Assembly: GCA_023213395.1 (NCBI GenBank) | Contig: CM041465.1 | Location: 38,943,741 to 39,007,740 of the forward strand | DNA: 64,000 nucleotides | DNA from: Cycas panzhihuaensis | Lineage: Eukaryota > Cycadophyta | Reading direction: 5' to 3' | In this document: piece by piece, positions 10,232-22,084 of the stretch | Layout of the letters: each line of letters starts with the position of its first letter | Position numbering within the stretch: the first letter of the stretch is position 1 | Program-made: the position numbers and the translations under genes | Notes under the pieces: generated by a model | What the model saw: only the letters and a program-made list of their open reading frames with translations | Databases searched by the model: none | Told to the model about the DNA's origin: nothing

Positions 10232-11110
10232 ATGGACAAACTCACAGATAGTAACTACAATGCATGGAAGATAAAAATATAAACTCTTTTAAGAGACAAG
10301 AATACATGGAGAATTGTAATTGGCTAAGAAGTAAAGCCTAGTGCAACCAAAATAGATCTAATAAGCTGGGAAGAAAGAGATAGTTCCAGAGTCATAATCT
10401 TCAAACTTTCAATATTAGTTTTGCTCCTCTTATATGTAGAAAAATTGACCTCCTCTTCTACCATCTAGAAATGTTTTAAAAATCTATTTGGATAAAAAAA
10501 TAAGGCTAAAATAGTCACCTTAAAGGAAGAGTTATTTAAGTTACACATAAAGGAGATCAAGATAATAACTGAATTCATCCATATGGTTATCTTCTTAAGA
10601 AATGACCTCTCTAGTGTAGGTGTAGCTATTATAGACTAGGAGTTAGTAGAAATGGTAGTTAGAAAAGTTCCCAAATCTTTTGATGTAACCATAAACGTAG
10701 TAAATGACAATGACCAAATAGTAACAATGACCTTGGATACTTTAACAGGGCTGTTGTTAAGACAAGAACAGAGAAAGAAGAGGTATCAAGACTCTAAAAA
10801 ACTAGAAGATGCATTCATGTTTAGACTAAACTTAGGACCAAGAGGGTGTAGTAGAAGAAGAGGATGAACTTATGAAATGAGGCCTCCTTTACAAGGTAGA
10901 TGGAAAGATGGCAAAGGTCGAGGATACACATCATCTTCAAGAATATGCTATAATTATGGTAAGATTGGTCACTTTGTAAGTAACTATAGAGCTTTTGACC
11001 TTTGTTATTACTATGGATAGCTAAGTCATTATCCATATCAATGCTCGTAAAGTAGAGCAGACATTTAGAGAGTGAGGCATCTAGTTGGAAACTATAACAA
11101 AGAATAACAT
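10232..11110 (+). pseudogene. Element C gag with two zinc knuckles
   Basis: ATG at 10232 opens MDKLTDSNYNAWKIKI, the copia gag start, soon stopped. A middle piece, 10652-10867, reads MVVRKVPKSFDVTINVV then LLLRQEQRKKRYQDSKKLEDA. Near 10945-11050 two CCHC knuckles follow each other: CYNYGKIGHFVSNY and, after a short linker, CYYYG-stop-LSHYPYQC. Three of the six Cys are Tyr and both His are kept. The double knuckle matches that of element E1. Gag would form the particle and bind RNA. Not functional, because of stops in the first 50 codons and later. Confidence 0.85.
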
Positions 11111-11149
11111 GATGTAGATGTTAAAGAATAGACCACTTTCATTATTGCA

Positions 11150-11752
11150 CTTACTACTAGCCTTTAGGATAAAGACATTTAGTATATTGATTCAGGAGTA
11201 TCCTGGCACATGACTATTAGAGAATACTAGTTTGAGATACTCCATCCATACAAATTAGATCAATCGATGGAGCAAGGAGATAAACACCCCCTTAATATAA
11301 AAGGAGTAGGAACAATAGATGTCAAGCTACAAGGCAATGTAAAAAAGATTAGAAATATTCTCTTAGTTCCTAATCTCAAGATGAATCTTCTTTTTGTCTC
11401 TCAACTTAACAAGAAAAAGCTAAGGACTATATTTGATGAAAAGGGGTTCTATTACATTTTTTATATGAGGAATAATGGCCATGTAATTGCAAAAGGAGTG
11501 GGAAGTAATGACCTATATAGGTTACTTTCACATCCCATACTCCCTGATATAAAAGCTTATGTGGCTACAAATCTTAATGAAAATGATAAATTGTGGCACT
11601 TAAAGTATGGACATCTCCCCATAGAAAAACTCAAATCAATGGAGAAGGAAGGTTTAGTTAATAGTCTTCCTTTTATCACATCAGATAATTTTATTTGTAA
11701 AAGTTGCCAATTTGGTAAACAATATAGGCTGCCTTTTAAAGAAAGTGAATGA
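11150..11752 (+). pseudogene. Element C protease and GAG-pre-integrase
   Basis: The retroviral-type aspartic protease motif is kept as YIDSGVSWHMT at about 11187-11219, with its catalytic Asp-Ser-Gly intact. The open piece 11267-11752 (161 codons) covers the region linking protease to integrase, with VPNLKMNLLFVSQLNKKKL and the H-H-C-C zinc region (LWHLKYGHLPIEKL, then ICKSCQFGKQYRLPF) fully preserved. This is the longest intact protein stretch of C. The protease would cut the polyprotein; the zinc region would help integrase bind DNA. The reading ends at a stop at the integrase core start. Confidence 0.88.
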
Positions 11753-12440
11753 AAAGATAAAAAAGGCTTAAACTAATACATACCAATATTTGTAGAACTC
11801 TCACTCTACACTCAATTAATAGTTGTAGATATTTTCTTATATTCATTGATGATCTAACTAGAAAGATATGGGTCTACTTCCTTGAGAACAAATTTGAAGT
11901 ATTTGACATCTTCAAAGAATTCAAAGTTGAAGTAAAACTTGAGTCAGGAGAAAAAATTAAATATATTAGATCTGATGGTGGAGAGAAGTATATTCCAAAG
12001 GAATTCCTATACTATTATAAAGTAAATGGAATTCATAGATAATTCATGACCTTATATACTCCTCAATTTAATGGGGTTATAGAAAGGAAGAATAGAGCCA
12101 TTATATAAATGGCACGGTGTATGCTTTATGAGAAAAAGGTCCCTAGAACCTACTAGGTAAAAGCTATCAACAAAGCCTATTATCTATGAAATCAAAGTCT
12201 AATAAAGGCATTAGATCTTCTTACCTCAAAAGAAGCGCAGATAGGAAGAAAAATAGATGTAAATCATCTAAAGGTTTTTGGATGCAAAGCATTTGTTCAT
12301 ATTCCTAACAAGAAAAGAACAAAGCTTAATTAAAAAAGTCTTGATTGTATTATGATTCAATACAACAAGAATTCAAAAGATTACAAGTGTATAGATCCAA
12401 AATCCAATAAGATATAGATAAACAAAGATGTCATACTCAA
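11753..12440 (+). pseudogene. Element C integrase core and C-terminus
   Basis: Integrase catalytic core of the DDE type, read with interruptions. The first Asp is changed (LIHTNIC, Asp to Asn). The second is intact in YIRSDGGEKY (about 11960-11990), and the Glu is kept in NGVIERKNR (about 12070-12100). FIDDLTRKIWVYFLE lies at about 11840-11885. The C-terminal part shows VFGCKAFVHIPNKKRTKLN near 12270-12330. Stops include changed Arg, Gln and Trp codons. It would insert the cDNA into the genome in a live element. The stretch 12440-12840 is a repetitive, Glu/Ser-rich linker before RT, whose minus-strand ORFs are shadows. Confidence 0.87.
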
Positions 12441-12849
12441 TTAAAAGAAGTAGAAGAAGATAAAATTAAGGTAATTAATGAGTCACCTTAAGTCATATCT
12501 CAAAAAACTATTACTGAGGAAGCATCTAGTCCAACTTTAGAAGATATCTCAGAAGACTCAATCTCATTGTAAACTTCACAAGAAGCCTTCCAATTAGAAG
12601 GAGAAGAGTCAACTCTAGAAGAATGAAGAACTGAAGAAGAATCAAGGAAAAGGAAAAGGTCCTAATAAGAAGGAGAAGAACTAGCTCTAGAGGAATCAAG
12701 AACCAAAGAAGAACCAAAGAAAGAAAAAGGATTACCTCGATGGTATTTTACAATTATCAAGGAAGGAAAAGGAGAAATCCTTGAACACAAGATGAGAAGT
12801 AAAAAACATAGAGCATTATATAGTAACATATAACCACAATATTTTTTAG

Positions 12850-13800
12850 AACTAAAAGAACAAATCAAGTGGAGGACAGTCATGAACGTTGAGATAGAAT
12901 CCATCATAAAAAACTAGACTTATGAATTGGTAGAAATACCACCTAACAAACCAGTAGCCAATTGTAAATGGATCTACAAGATAAAAAAAGAGGCTAATGG
13001 AAACATTAAAAAATATAAAGAAGGCTTGTTGTAAAGGGCCATACTCAAACAAATGGGGTAGATTATGAAGAATTTTTTTTCCCTATAGCCAAATTAAACA
13101 CAATAAGAGTAGTGGTAGCACTAATAGCACAAAAGAAATAGAGGATATACCAGCTAGATGTCAAAAGTACCTTTTTGCATGGAGAAATAGAAGAAGAAGT
13201 CTACATGAGTCAACCAGAAGGTTATATTAAAAAGGGATAAAAGTATTTGATATATAGATTGAAAAAGGCATTATATAGATTAAAATCGGTCCCATATGTA
13301 TGGTATGCAAAGTTGGATAACTATCTCTACCAAAATAAATTCCATAGGTGCAACTTAGACTCAAGCATATATGTAAAGAATAGGAATAGACTGATCACCA
13401 TAATTACATTCTATGTAGATGATATGATTCTCACTAGGGATGATGAAGAATCACTCTCAAACATAAAGAGTTGACTTGAGAGTAAATTTAAAATGATTGA
13501 TTTGGATCTTCTAAATTATTATATGGGGATAAAAATTGACCAAAAATATGATTCAGTCATTCTAAGTCAAAGAAAGTACATCAAAAACTTGCTTATAAAA
13601 TTTTAAATGGAGAACTGCAATCTATGTGCAACCCCAATGGAAGCAAATTGTAACTTGACTTCAGACAAAGAAGAGCCTCGAGTTGATGCCACTTTGTACT
13701 AATAACTCATTAGGAATTTAATATATCTCATAGCCACTAGACCTGATATCTCATTTTTAGTAGGTCTTGTGTTAAGATACACACAAGAATCAAATATAAT
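12850..13800 (+). pseudogene. Element C reverse transcriptase
   Basis: Copia RT. It begins near 12870 (WRTVMNVEIESIIKN, then TYELVEIPPNKPVANCKWIYKIK). After several frame changes the open piece 13247-13474 reads MIYRLKKALYRLKSVPYVWYAKLDNYL and the catalytic TFYVDDMILTRDDEE, with both Asp intact. Downstream, LNYYMGIKIDQ and SQRKYIKNLL mark the end of the palm/thumb. Stops and frameshifts make it inactive. It follows the integrase linker and precedes RNase H, as in all copia elements. Confidence 0.88.
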
Positions 13801-14347
13801 TCATTGGAAAGTAGCAAAAAGAATATTGAGATACTTGAAGGCAATAATTAAATTAAAGTTGGTATATCTAAAGAAGGAAGCACTTCAATTATTAGGATTT
13901 AGTAACTTAGACTGGATAAGAGATAATTGATATTGTTTGTTCCTAAGCACTCCACCAATCTCTTAGAGTAGCAAAAAGTAGGCAACAATAGCCATGCCAT
14001 TGATAGAAATAGAATACAAATTAGTAGTTGGTACAACTACTGAAGTAATCTAGTTAAGGTAGCTTCTGATAGATCTATGTCAATAACAATAAGGGGCCAA
14101 CATCTCTATACTATGACAATCAAAGTGTAATTTAGTTAACAAAGAATCTAATTCTTCATGCTCAAACAAAGCACATCAAGGTCCACCATCATTTCATTCG
14201 AGAGAAAGTTCAAAGCAAGGAGACTGATCTGATATATTATCTAACAAGAGATCAAATAGTAAATATATTGATAAAACCTCTTAGAAAGGATAAGTTTCTA
14301 ATTCTTAGGGATAAGATAGGATTGGAGGATAAAACATTAAGACAAGG
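13801..14347 (+). pseudogene. Element C RNase H to the LTR
   Basis: Decayed RNase H. It carries HWKVAKRILRYLKA-like sequence at 13803-13845, a GDWIRD-like segment near 13910, and a KHIKVHHHFIREKVQ-like end near 14175-14220. The closing LIKPLRKDKFLILRDKIGL runs into the 3' LTR with almost no spacer. The polypurine tract is short (AAGACAAGG just before 14348). Several stops. Confidence 0.8.
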
Positions 14348-14565
14348 TGTTAGAATATAATGTTTTATCTTAGGGAAATAAAGGGGTAATAAACCCCTCA
14401 TCTATGTAAGTTATTTAGGATGTGTCTGCCAAGTGTCAACATCTTATGTATTGGTTACTTTTAGTTTTTTTGATGGTTATAAACCCTATTGTGTATATAT
14501 TCAGGAGTTCACTCCTCAATAATCAATCAAGCACTTTTACCCTAATCTATATATTGTGTTTAACA
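14348..14565 (+). repeat. 3' LTR of C
   Basis: 218 bp, TGTTAGAATA to TTTAACA; pair of 9265-9484. Confidence 0.95.
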
Positions 14566-16189
14566 AATATATTTGTATTCTTTGTGTTAAATAATCCATT
14601 AGGCACAAAGTAAATCAAATTAATCCTTTGTCATCATTTCATTGCATTTCATTTAGGGATTCTCTTCTTATGTTGGTGGTTCATTCAAACAATTGAAGAA
14701 TACCATTGTAATTTATGCTACGAGCTTTGTGTTGAAGAGATTTTAGTGCTTATGTTATAGAGATTTTTTTCTCTTCACCTGAAGAAGTTGTAACGCTTCC
14801 ATTACAAGGTTTTTGGTCACTTATGTTATAGATACCATTCTACTTAATTCTTAAGGAAGAATATATAGTATTTTGTTAAAGATATTTATTTTATTTTTCT
14901 ATAATATTATAATGCCCTAGGCATCTATTTGTAAAGGTGGATACATACCAAATTTGCATGGGATTTCATCTCCAATTATTTGGGATATTGACTAAGGTTA
15001 ATCTTGTGTGGTATATTTTTCTCTAGTCGTCTTGCATGGGATAAGTTCTCAATAACACAATTTAAGTGATCATATATTAGTATTTTCAAGTGGTTATACA
15101 TTCGCCCTAAACATCTATAGGTTTAAAATACTCAAATAACCTTCTCAAATATGGCCAATAAAGGTTATTGATCAAGACTTTCATCACTTTACCACCATAT
15201 TTTGACTACTAACATTGGTTTCTAACTATTAAAACCACTAACCTTGGAGTGAAGGTTCTTGATTGAGACTTTCATTACTTTGCCACTAAACTTGGATTGC
15301 CAACATTGGTTCTTGACCATTGAAGTCACTAGGCTTGGAGTTCTCTACATGCCTTAAACTTTGCCACCAGATTTAGAACTATAAAATTTTCCATCATATT
15401 TAGAGTTGTAGAATTTGCAAGTTTTGTTTAGGGTTTTATGCCCATGATTATTATTCTCTACACACGCATTTTTCATACACACTTTATGGAATATATTTAT
15501 ATAGTGTTTATCCTATGACTAGTTTTGGAACTTATCTTCTAACGAAGGACTGCATGACTTCCTTGAAGCTATTGACAAAGCATTCCATCGTGAGGATTTC
15601 TTACTTTTATAGAGACTTTGTTCAAAGTTTTTTTGACCTATCAACATGAAGGTTTTTTTAAATCATAAATAGTCATTGTAGAGAGGACACAAAACTCTTT
15701 CAAGAACTTTTATTTGCAAAGTTGTAGCCATTTTAGTAGAGAGCTACCATGTTCTTCTTAGAATTTTCATCTCTTTTCAGATTTAGTGATCTTCTAGTAG
15801 AGGGAAATTGCCTCTTTTCTTGGTAGACTCTCCTCTATGGAGATTTTTTTTGTTTCTCTTTGTAAGGTTTGTTAGAACTCTTATATTCTTTAAAAGGTTT
15901 CTATCAAAGCTTAGGCAGCCACTAATTGTAGTACTCTCTTATCCAAAGAGTCTTTAGTTGAAGATAGGGGCAACCATTAGTTATTTTTGGGTTCCTTAAA
16001 TTAGGTTTGGTTTTATTTTCTTGTTGTATTTATTGTGTATATTTCACTTCAAAGAAGTTCTTTTAGTATAAGAATGTTTTTAAAGTTCTGGAATGGCAAG
16101 TTGGTACACAAACCATACCTCAAACACAACTAAATGAAGCCATTAACTTTCTTGGTCAAAACATCCTTTAGAAGTTTAGTATGTCAAAT
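14566..16189 (+). other. Leader of D, right of the C insertion
   Basis: About 1.6 kb of D between the C insertion and D gag. It contains two similar diverged units around 15150-15270 and 15240-15340 (each with a CTTTCAT-CACTTT/ACTTTGCCAC and ACTAACATTGGTT-like run), suggesting an old local duplication. No gene is seen. Confidence 0.55.
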
Positions 16190-17150
16190 GTTAACATTAT
16201 TGGTTATGTTTTATCTAAATAAAGTAAATTGAATGGAAAGAACTACAACATTTAGAAATTTAAAATTTTAAATATTCTAGCTTTAAAGAAATTATTGAAT
16301 ATTATAATTAGAGAAGAAAATAAACCTCGTCTTGGTCAAGAAAATGAAGACAGTGATGTCAAATAACCTAATGATGGAGACAAAAAAAAAAAAAAAATTC
16401 TCAAAAGCTAAGAGAACCCCTAGTATTCCTTGAACAACTCATAAAATTGGAGGATTATGATCATGAATCCCTGGGGATCATTAGATTGTCTATAACTGAC
16501 GATCTCATAGTTTATCTTTTGAGGGAAATAGTCTTTGTTTGAAGCATGGAAAAACCTGATGGACTTATATGAGATTAACAATAAAACTAGTGTGTTAAAT
16601 CAACTTTATTCTTACAAAAATGGTTATTGGTGATTTAGTTTTAATGCATTTACAGAAACTAAAAGAAATGAGGAACTAATTATTAGCCATTAGTGAAGAG
16701 ATAAGAGATAAAGAACTAATGAGTATAATTTTAAATAGTTTGCATAAAGGGTTTCATATTTTTATGACTAGTTTGTGCTTAACACAAAGAGCCAAACCCC
16801 TTACTTTTGAATAACTTGTAGGGATTCTCTTGCATGAAGACCAACACATTGGTGGCTATGTTGATGGTATTAATAGTAGCAATAGCATGGCATTTGCATC
16901 AAAGTTCAAAAAGAAAACATGTCTTGCTCTGGTTAAAGGTAGTACTCAAACTTCTTAAGTTCAAAGCTTGAGCCAATCTAAGCCCAAGCCTGAAAAGGAT
17001 TTCATCTTTAGCTATTACAATACGCAAGAACATCTTAAAAAGATGTGCTAGAAAAAGAAGGTTATTATTAAAAAGGTTAGTAAGGCCATTATGTTGTTTG
17101 TTAATAAGGACAAAACTTTTGTATTTTATACTTCAACTAAAGAAGAAATC
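16190..17150 (+). pseudogene. Element D gag
   Basis: Degenerate gag. It begins about 16215 with SKLNGKNYNI-stop-KFKILNILALKKLL, the copia gag N-terminal pattern (N-Y-x-x-W-K with the Trp now stop). A poly-A run (about 16382-16398) sits inside. The zinc knuckle near 17001-17045 reads F-SY-Y-NTQE-H-LKKM-C. The CX2CX4HX4C spacing is kept, but the first Cys is Phe and the second Tyr. Stops are frequent. Structural particle protein in a live element. Confidence 0.8.
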
Positions 17151-17690
17151 ACTTGATATGTTAATTCTAGTGCTTTAATTATATTTCTCATATTGAAGAG
17201 TGGTTCAGTGATTTTAACAAAGATGTTTATAAGTAATTTATTTTAGGTGACAAGAGTTAGCATATTATTTCTAGGCAAGGTTCAATTATTATTCACTAAT
17301 AAGATTCTATTTTCAAGATTACCAATATCCCTTATGTACCTTTAGTGAGGTTCAAATTCTTTTTTATAAGTGGTATTACATTGAATGACATGAGAGTTAT
17401 ATTTGACAAAACTTCATATATCATTGAAAAAGATGGTGATGTAATTACTCAAGGTATATAAGAGAATGATATGTATAAATTCTCTAAAATATATGAGCTT
17501 AGACTTGTTGTTGGAATTTCTTCTAATAGTTTATGGCATAACCATTTTAGTCATTTGAATTACTAGTCTCTAGTTGTTGAACAAGCTAAACATGATATAG
17601 GATTTTCCTTTTAATAAAAAATGTAAAAAGGTTTGTGAAGTCTATGCATTAGGAAAGTAATATAGAGAGAAGTTTATTAAGTCCAACTAG
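17151..17690 (+). pseudogene. Element D GAG-pre-integrase region
   Basis: Reads HIEEWFSDFNKDVYK, then VPLVRFKFFFISG, ENDMYKF, and SLWHNHFSHLNY (the two His of the integrase zinc region). The Cys half near 17630-17660 is damaged. No intact protease Asp-Ser-Gly motif is visible upstream. Several stops, including codons that normally encode Gln or Trp. Confidence 0.78.
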
Positions 17691-18440
17691 TGGGAAAATG
17701 AAAAATTAGAATTGGTTCATTCTAATCTTTGTTGACTAATTACACTTGCTTCACTTAGAGGACTAATGTTTTTCATGACTTTCATTGATTATTTCTCAAG
17801 AAAGATTTGGGTCTATTTATTGAAATCAAAGTCAGAAGACTTTTTTAGGTTCAAAGATTTTAAAGTTGAAGTAAAAAAAATTCTCAAGTAGGAAATTCAA
17901 AGTTTTGAGAAGTGATGGTGAAGGTGAATATTTATCAAATGACTTTGTTTGTTTTTGTAAGAGTCGTGGCATTCAATAATAATCTTCAATACCTTATGCT
18001 CCACAATAAAATAGAGTCCCTAAAAGAAAAAACTACATAATTGTAGAAATAACATGTTTGTATACTTCATGGAAAAAAATGTCACAAATGGTTTTAGGAG
18101 AGAAGTAGTAAAGGCAACTATATATGTACTGAACATAAGTCCTACAAAAGGTTATTTAGAACAAAACTCCTAAAGAAACCTGAACTAGTAAGAAGCCCAT
18201 TATTTTTAATCTTTGAGTATTTGGATGTACAACTTATATTTATATTCTTAATTCAAAAAGTTATAAGTTGGATGATAAAATCCTAAAATACATGTTTATT
18301 GGATATTTTAAAACATCCAAAACATATAAACTATGGAATCCAGTAGAAAAGAAGATTGTGATTAGCAAAGATGTCCTCTTCAATGAACATCATAAACTTA
18401 TTAAAAACATAACCTCTAAAGACAATAGTTAAGTTACAAA
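17691..18440 (+). pseudogene. Element D integrase
   Basis: DDE integrase, broken. The first catalytic Asp is Asn (LVHSNLC). FMTFIDYFSRKIWVYLLKSKS is clear at about 17770-17830. The second Asp is kept (LRSDGEGEYLSNDF, about 17900-17945). The Glu position reads Lys (VPKRKN, about 18015-18030). After a frame change the C-terminal part shows KLDDKILKYMFIGYFKTSKTYKLWNP-like sequence at 18265-18345. It cannot be active. Confidence 0.83.
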
Positions 18441-18639
18441 AGACAATCATACTTCTAACCTTATACTAGAGGAACCTCAATCTTGTTCTTCTCTTCCTTC
18501 TTTTGAAAGGAAGTTACCAAAATAGAGTTTCTCCAAACTATAAAGGACTCTCGTGTTAAAGATTTAGATTTTGATGAAGGTGTTAATACAATAAGTAAAG
18601 CAAATTTTTCTCTGATATCTAATATCTTAAATATTAATG

Positions 18640-19600
18640 AGCCTTATTCATACAATAAAGTTAAGCATTCCATTCATTGGCAAAATGCTATAAAGGATGA
18701 GTATAGCTCCATCCTTAAAAATAAAACTTAAGATCTTATTAAACTTCCTAAAAATAAAATGGTTATTAGTTGCAAATGGATTCACAAGGTGAAGTATCGA
18801 TCTGATGGTGAAATTAACAAGAATAAAGCTTAACTTATGGCCAAATAATATACACAACTTGTAGGAGTTGATTTTGAAAAAACCTTTGCCCTTATAGCAA
18901 AGATGAAAACCAGCCAAATGCTCATTTGTCTTACATCTTGTTTTGGTTAGGAGTTGCACTAGATGGATGTCAAGACTACTTTCCTTAATGGAATTCTTGA
19001 TGAAGAAGTATATATGGATCAACCTGAAGGATTTTTTAAAGTTAGAATAGAGCATCTTATTTATAAACTAGAGAAATATCTTTATGAACTTAAATAGACA
19101 CCAAGATCATGGTATTCACACATTGATGATTGTTTATTATCAATTGAATTTATTTGATATGAATTTAATCATAGTTTATAAGTAAATATTGAGAATGATG
19201 AAATACTCATAATTCTTGTTTATGTTGATGGTTTTATCATCACAAGAAGTGATACTTTAAATATTAAAACTTTGAAAAAACATATTAACAAAGTGTTTGA
19301 GATGATAGATCTTGGTCTCATATACTATTATCTTAGTTTGCAAGTTTGGCAAAAAGATAATGGCATCTTTATGTCATAGTCAAAATATGCTCATAATTTA
19401 CTGAGATGTTTTCATTTGTAAGAATCCAAGCCAATGGTAACTACTTTTAAATTTGGTCTTAAATTCTCCAAACAAGATGGCGATAAGACTATTTATACAA
19501 CATTGTATAAGTAATTAATAGGTACTCTTACCTACCTAACTATCAAAGACTTGATATTTACTATGTTGTTGGAGTCATGTCATGATGTATGAGTTCTCCA
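18640..19600 (+). pseudogene. Element D reverse transcriptase, YVDG active site
   Basis: Nearly continuous in one frame apart from stops: WQNAIKDEYSSILKNKT (about 18680), KWIHKVKYRSDGEINK, then MDVKTTFLNGILDEEVYMDQ (about 18960-19025). The catalytic box near 19220 reads LVYVDGFIITRSD, so the second Asp of YVDD is Gly. Then MIDLGLIYYYLSLQVWQKD and TLYK-stop-LIGTLTYLTI. Both the stops and the lost Asp preclude activity. The minus-strand ORF over 18648-19055 is a shadow. Confidence 0.9.
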
Positions 19601-20165
19601 TCTATTTCTTATTAGAAAGTGGTAAAATATATACTAAGGTATATCAAAAGAAGTATCAAGTTTAGACTTATGTTTTTAAAATTTGTTAAGTTTAAGCTAC
19701 AAGGTTTTACTGACTCTAATTGGGTTGGAGATGTAAATGACAGAAAATCTACATCAAGGTATGTATTCATTCTTGGTTTTGGTATAGTTTTATGGTGTAG
19801 TAAGAAACAATCTACTATTTCTCTATCATTAATCAAAGTTCAACATAAAACAACTATCTCAACTACCTCAAAAGCAATTTGGCTTAGAAGACTTCTTGGC
19901 CACTTTGGATCAAAATAAACTTATCTTACAATATTTTTTTATGATAGTCTGAGCATAATTTAGTTGTTTAAGAATCCTATTTTTCATTCAAGGACAAATC
20001 ATATTGAAATTCATCATCACTTTATTTGAGAACAAGTGCAATGCAGAACAATATGGTTGATTTATTGTCTAATAAAATATTAGAGTATTGATATTCTCAC
20101 TAAGGCATTAAGCTGTGAGAATTTCAAAAGGTTCAGAAAGCATCTTTTTGTAAGAAATAATGAAT
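19601..20165 (+). pseudogene. Element D RNase H
   Basis: The open piece 19619-19918 reads MVKYILRYIKRSIKF, GFTDSNWVGDVNDRKSTSRY, WCSKKQSTISLSL and AIWLRRLLGHFG, a typical copia RNase H start with the first Asp (TDSNW) kept. The end follows with stops: HSRTNHIEIHHHFI and DILTKALSCENFKRF (about 20090-20135). It stops shortly before the purine run that leads into the 3' LTR. Confidence 0.87.
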
Positions 20166-20175
20166 TATGAGGAGG

Positions 20176-20401
20176 TGTTAAAATAGTAATTACCCTTATA
20201 TAATTCCTTATCATATAGTTTGTTGTAACTTACATAGTAGTTTTTTGATTCTTCACACACCCTCATTAAGTCAATGGATGGTAGTTTTGCCATTAAGTGG
20301 TTAAGATATATATGAGATTTCAAACTAATTATAAAGTAAGATTATTTCTTGTGTAATTTTTGCTCTCAATTTATTCATTACATTCTTTGCATATTCCTTT
20401 A
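20176..20401 (+). repeat. 3' LTR of D
   Basis: 226 bp, TGTTAAAATAG to CCTTTA (CA changed to TA), preceded by purine run ATGAGGAGG and followed by TSD AAGTT (20402-20406). Confidence 0.93.
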
Positions 20402-20406
20402 AAGTT

Positions 20407-22080
20407 ATGCCATTTTTATGATCCAGTCTTCTCCCATTGATCCACCCTTATGACACTTGAGGCCAACTTCACAATAATCCTTAAAAAATAACATAATTAA
20501 TGTTTATTGGTCTAAAAAACTAACTTCACAATATGTTTTAAGATTTATTCTCTCCTTATCCTTTTCATTTCACTATAAATAACCTCATCAAATTCACTCT
20601 TGATATACATTTTTTATAACATTTCACAAAGTTTGATTATGGCTATGCTCTATTTCATGTTTGTTGATGCTCAAGCAAGGCACTCTTTTGAATTTTATTG
20701 TTGTGGGCTCGACATTAATCTATTTGGTTTGATATCTCTCCCACTCTCTCTTATATTTTATTTTTGATTTATTTTACTTTTATATTATTATCATTTCATT
20801 TCACTCTTTTTATTTATTTTGTCACTTTGGAGGACTTATTAAGTGACTATTTACATGGCTTATATTTCTTTTTCTTTGATAAAGCCATCTTTTATTTTAT
20901 TTTTAGTTAAGATTTAGTTTTTTCTAACAAGTTAATGAGTACCTTGATATCTCTCCTTGTGATATTATCTTATACATAGAAAGTCACGAAGGAGACATAC
21001 ATATACTTCAATAAGGATTTGTCATTAAGTGAAAATATATTTTTAATGTTAAACCAAATAGGAGTCTCAAAGGAATATTAGTATATATTGTAAGTTATTA
21101 GAACTCTTGCTTATTGGAATTCATCACTTACTTTCATCACATATAAGATAAGGAAACTTTATAGTGTAAGATTTACTTCTTTCTCATTAGATGTACCTTG
21201 GCTTTAAGTGTCATATTGACTAGGAAAAGTAAACCCCTCTCTACCAATAAATATTTTAGTAACCATACTAGGGAACTTACTTTTTATTTTGTTTATAAGC
21301 CCTTATTGTCTCATAAACATCATAAACACACTCTTAAAAATGACATAAATGACTCATAAAAATTTATTTGTTATGGCATTTTAAACCTTAACATTAAATA
21401 GGGTTAAATAATTAAACACTAGCTTACAAAAAAAAAAAAAAAATCAAAAAGGCTCTTACTGTATAAAAAATGTCTCATAAATGTCAGTTCATACCCTATT
21501 TGTTCACTATGTTTTCAACTATTTAACACTTAAATTATTGAATTTTACATTTTTATCCTATTTAGGGTTTTAGATTTCTAACTTGTTTTGGGTTTCTATC
21601 CTATCTTAAAAAAAATTGAAAACAACAAATTTTAGGTAAAACCTCCGTTTATAGAGGCATTTCTAGCAGAAAATTAGATTGGAACTCCTTTGATGAAATA
21701 TTTTTGGCAAAATTTAATTATATTCTATATTTTTTTATAGGATATTTTTATCTAAGTTATTTGTTATAGACTCATGCTAATCCACTATGAAATATTATTA
21801 AAATTGCTCACAAAGCATTCCAAACCTTGATACATTTGTTGTTTTTAAATTATGTCACTTCCACATGTACAAGAAGCAAAAATTCATTTGATTTTTATAC
21901 TTTCTCTATTGTGATCACTAGATTCATTGATCTAGAGTTCCCTACAATTCACCTATAGAAATTTCACTTAAAAATTTTGCTCAGACAACTTCTAATACAT
22001 GCTCAAATTCACCACAGCTAGTTGGTACATATCCACATAAAAAAATGATTTAGATCACATTATTTTTATCTATAATTTGA
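20407..22080. other. No gene recognised
   Basis: About 1.7 kb of AT-rich sequence, stops in all frames, with an A-run near 21427-21442. It may include eroded termini of the neighbouring elements, but no LTR pair is visible. Confidence 0.6.
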
Positions 22081-22084
22081 TTAT

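Larger units (their letters stand above)
9265..14565 (+). mobile_element. Complete Ty1/copia element C nested in D
   Basis: A 5.3-kb element with about 219-bp LTRs (9265-9484 and 14348-14565), primer site TGGTATTAAAGC, gag from 10232, a protease motif, integrase, an intact YVDD box and RNase H, all on the + strand. The pol frame runs up to the right LTR. The two flanks (GTTAA on the left, AATAT on the right) do not form a TSD, so one junction has changed since insertion. Its two tandem gag zinc knuckles and its LTR start resemble element E1 (23060-26046, minus), so C and E1 are relatives. Confidence 0.93.
9015..20401 (+). mobile_element. Ty1/copia element D, interrupted by element C
   Basis: LTRs at 9015-9241 and 20176-20401 share almost their whole length. 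They are flanked by a perfect 5-bp TSD AAGTT (9010-9014 and 20402-20406). The primer site follows the left LTR and a purine-rich run GAGGAGG precedes the right one. Coding domains (gag, integrase, RT, RNase H) occupy 16190-20160 on the + strand. Element C (9265-14565) sits only 11 bp after the primer site, so about 6.1 kb of this span is D itself. All domains are broken, and the RT catalytic box is YVDG. Confidence 0.93.

Noticed and set aside
12526-13052. Three minus-strand ORFs rich in Leu and Phe
   Set aside because: They are antisense to the integrase-RT linker and RT of C, whose Lys/Glu-rich coding gives Leu/Phe on the other strand.
15140-15350. Tandem repeat array in the leader of D
   Set aside because: Two diverged units with similar phrases are visible, but no regular period could be established by eye.
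18648-19055. 135-codon minus-strand ORF
   Set aside because: Lies entirely over the RT domain of D, which reads KWIHKVKYRSDG and MDVKTTFLNG on the + strand.
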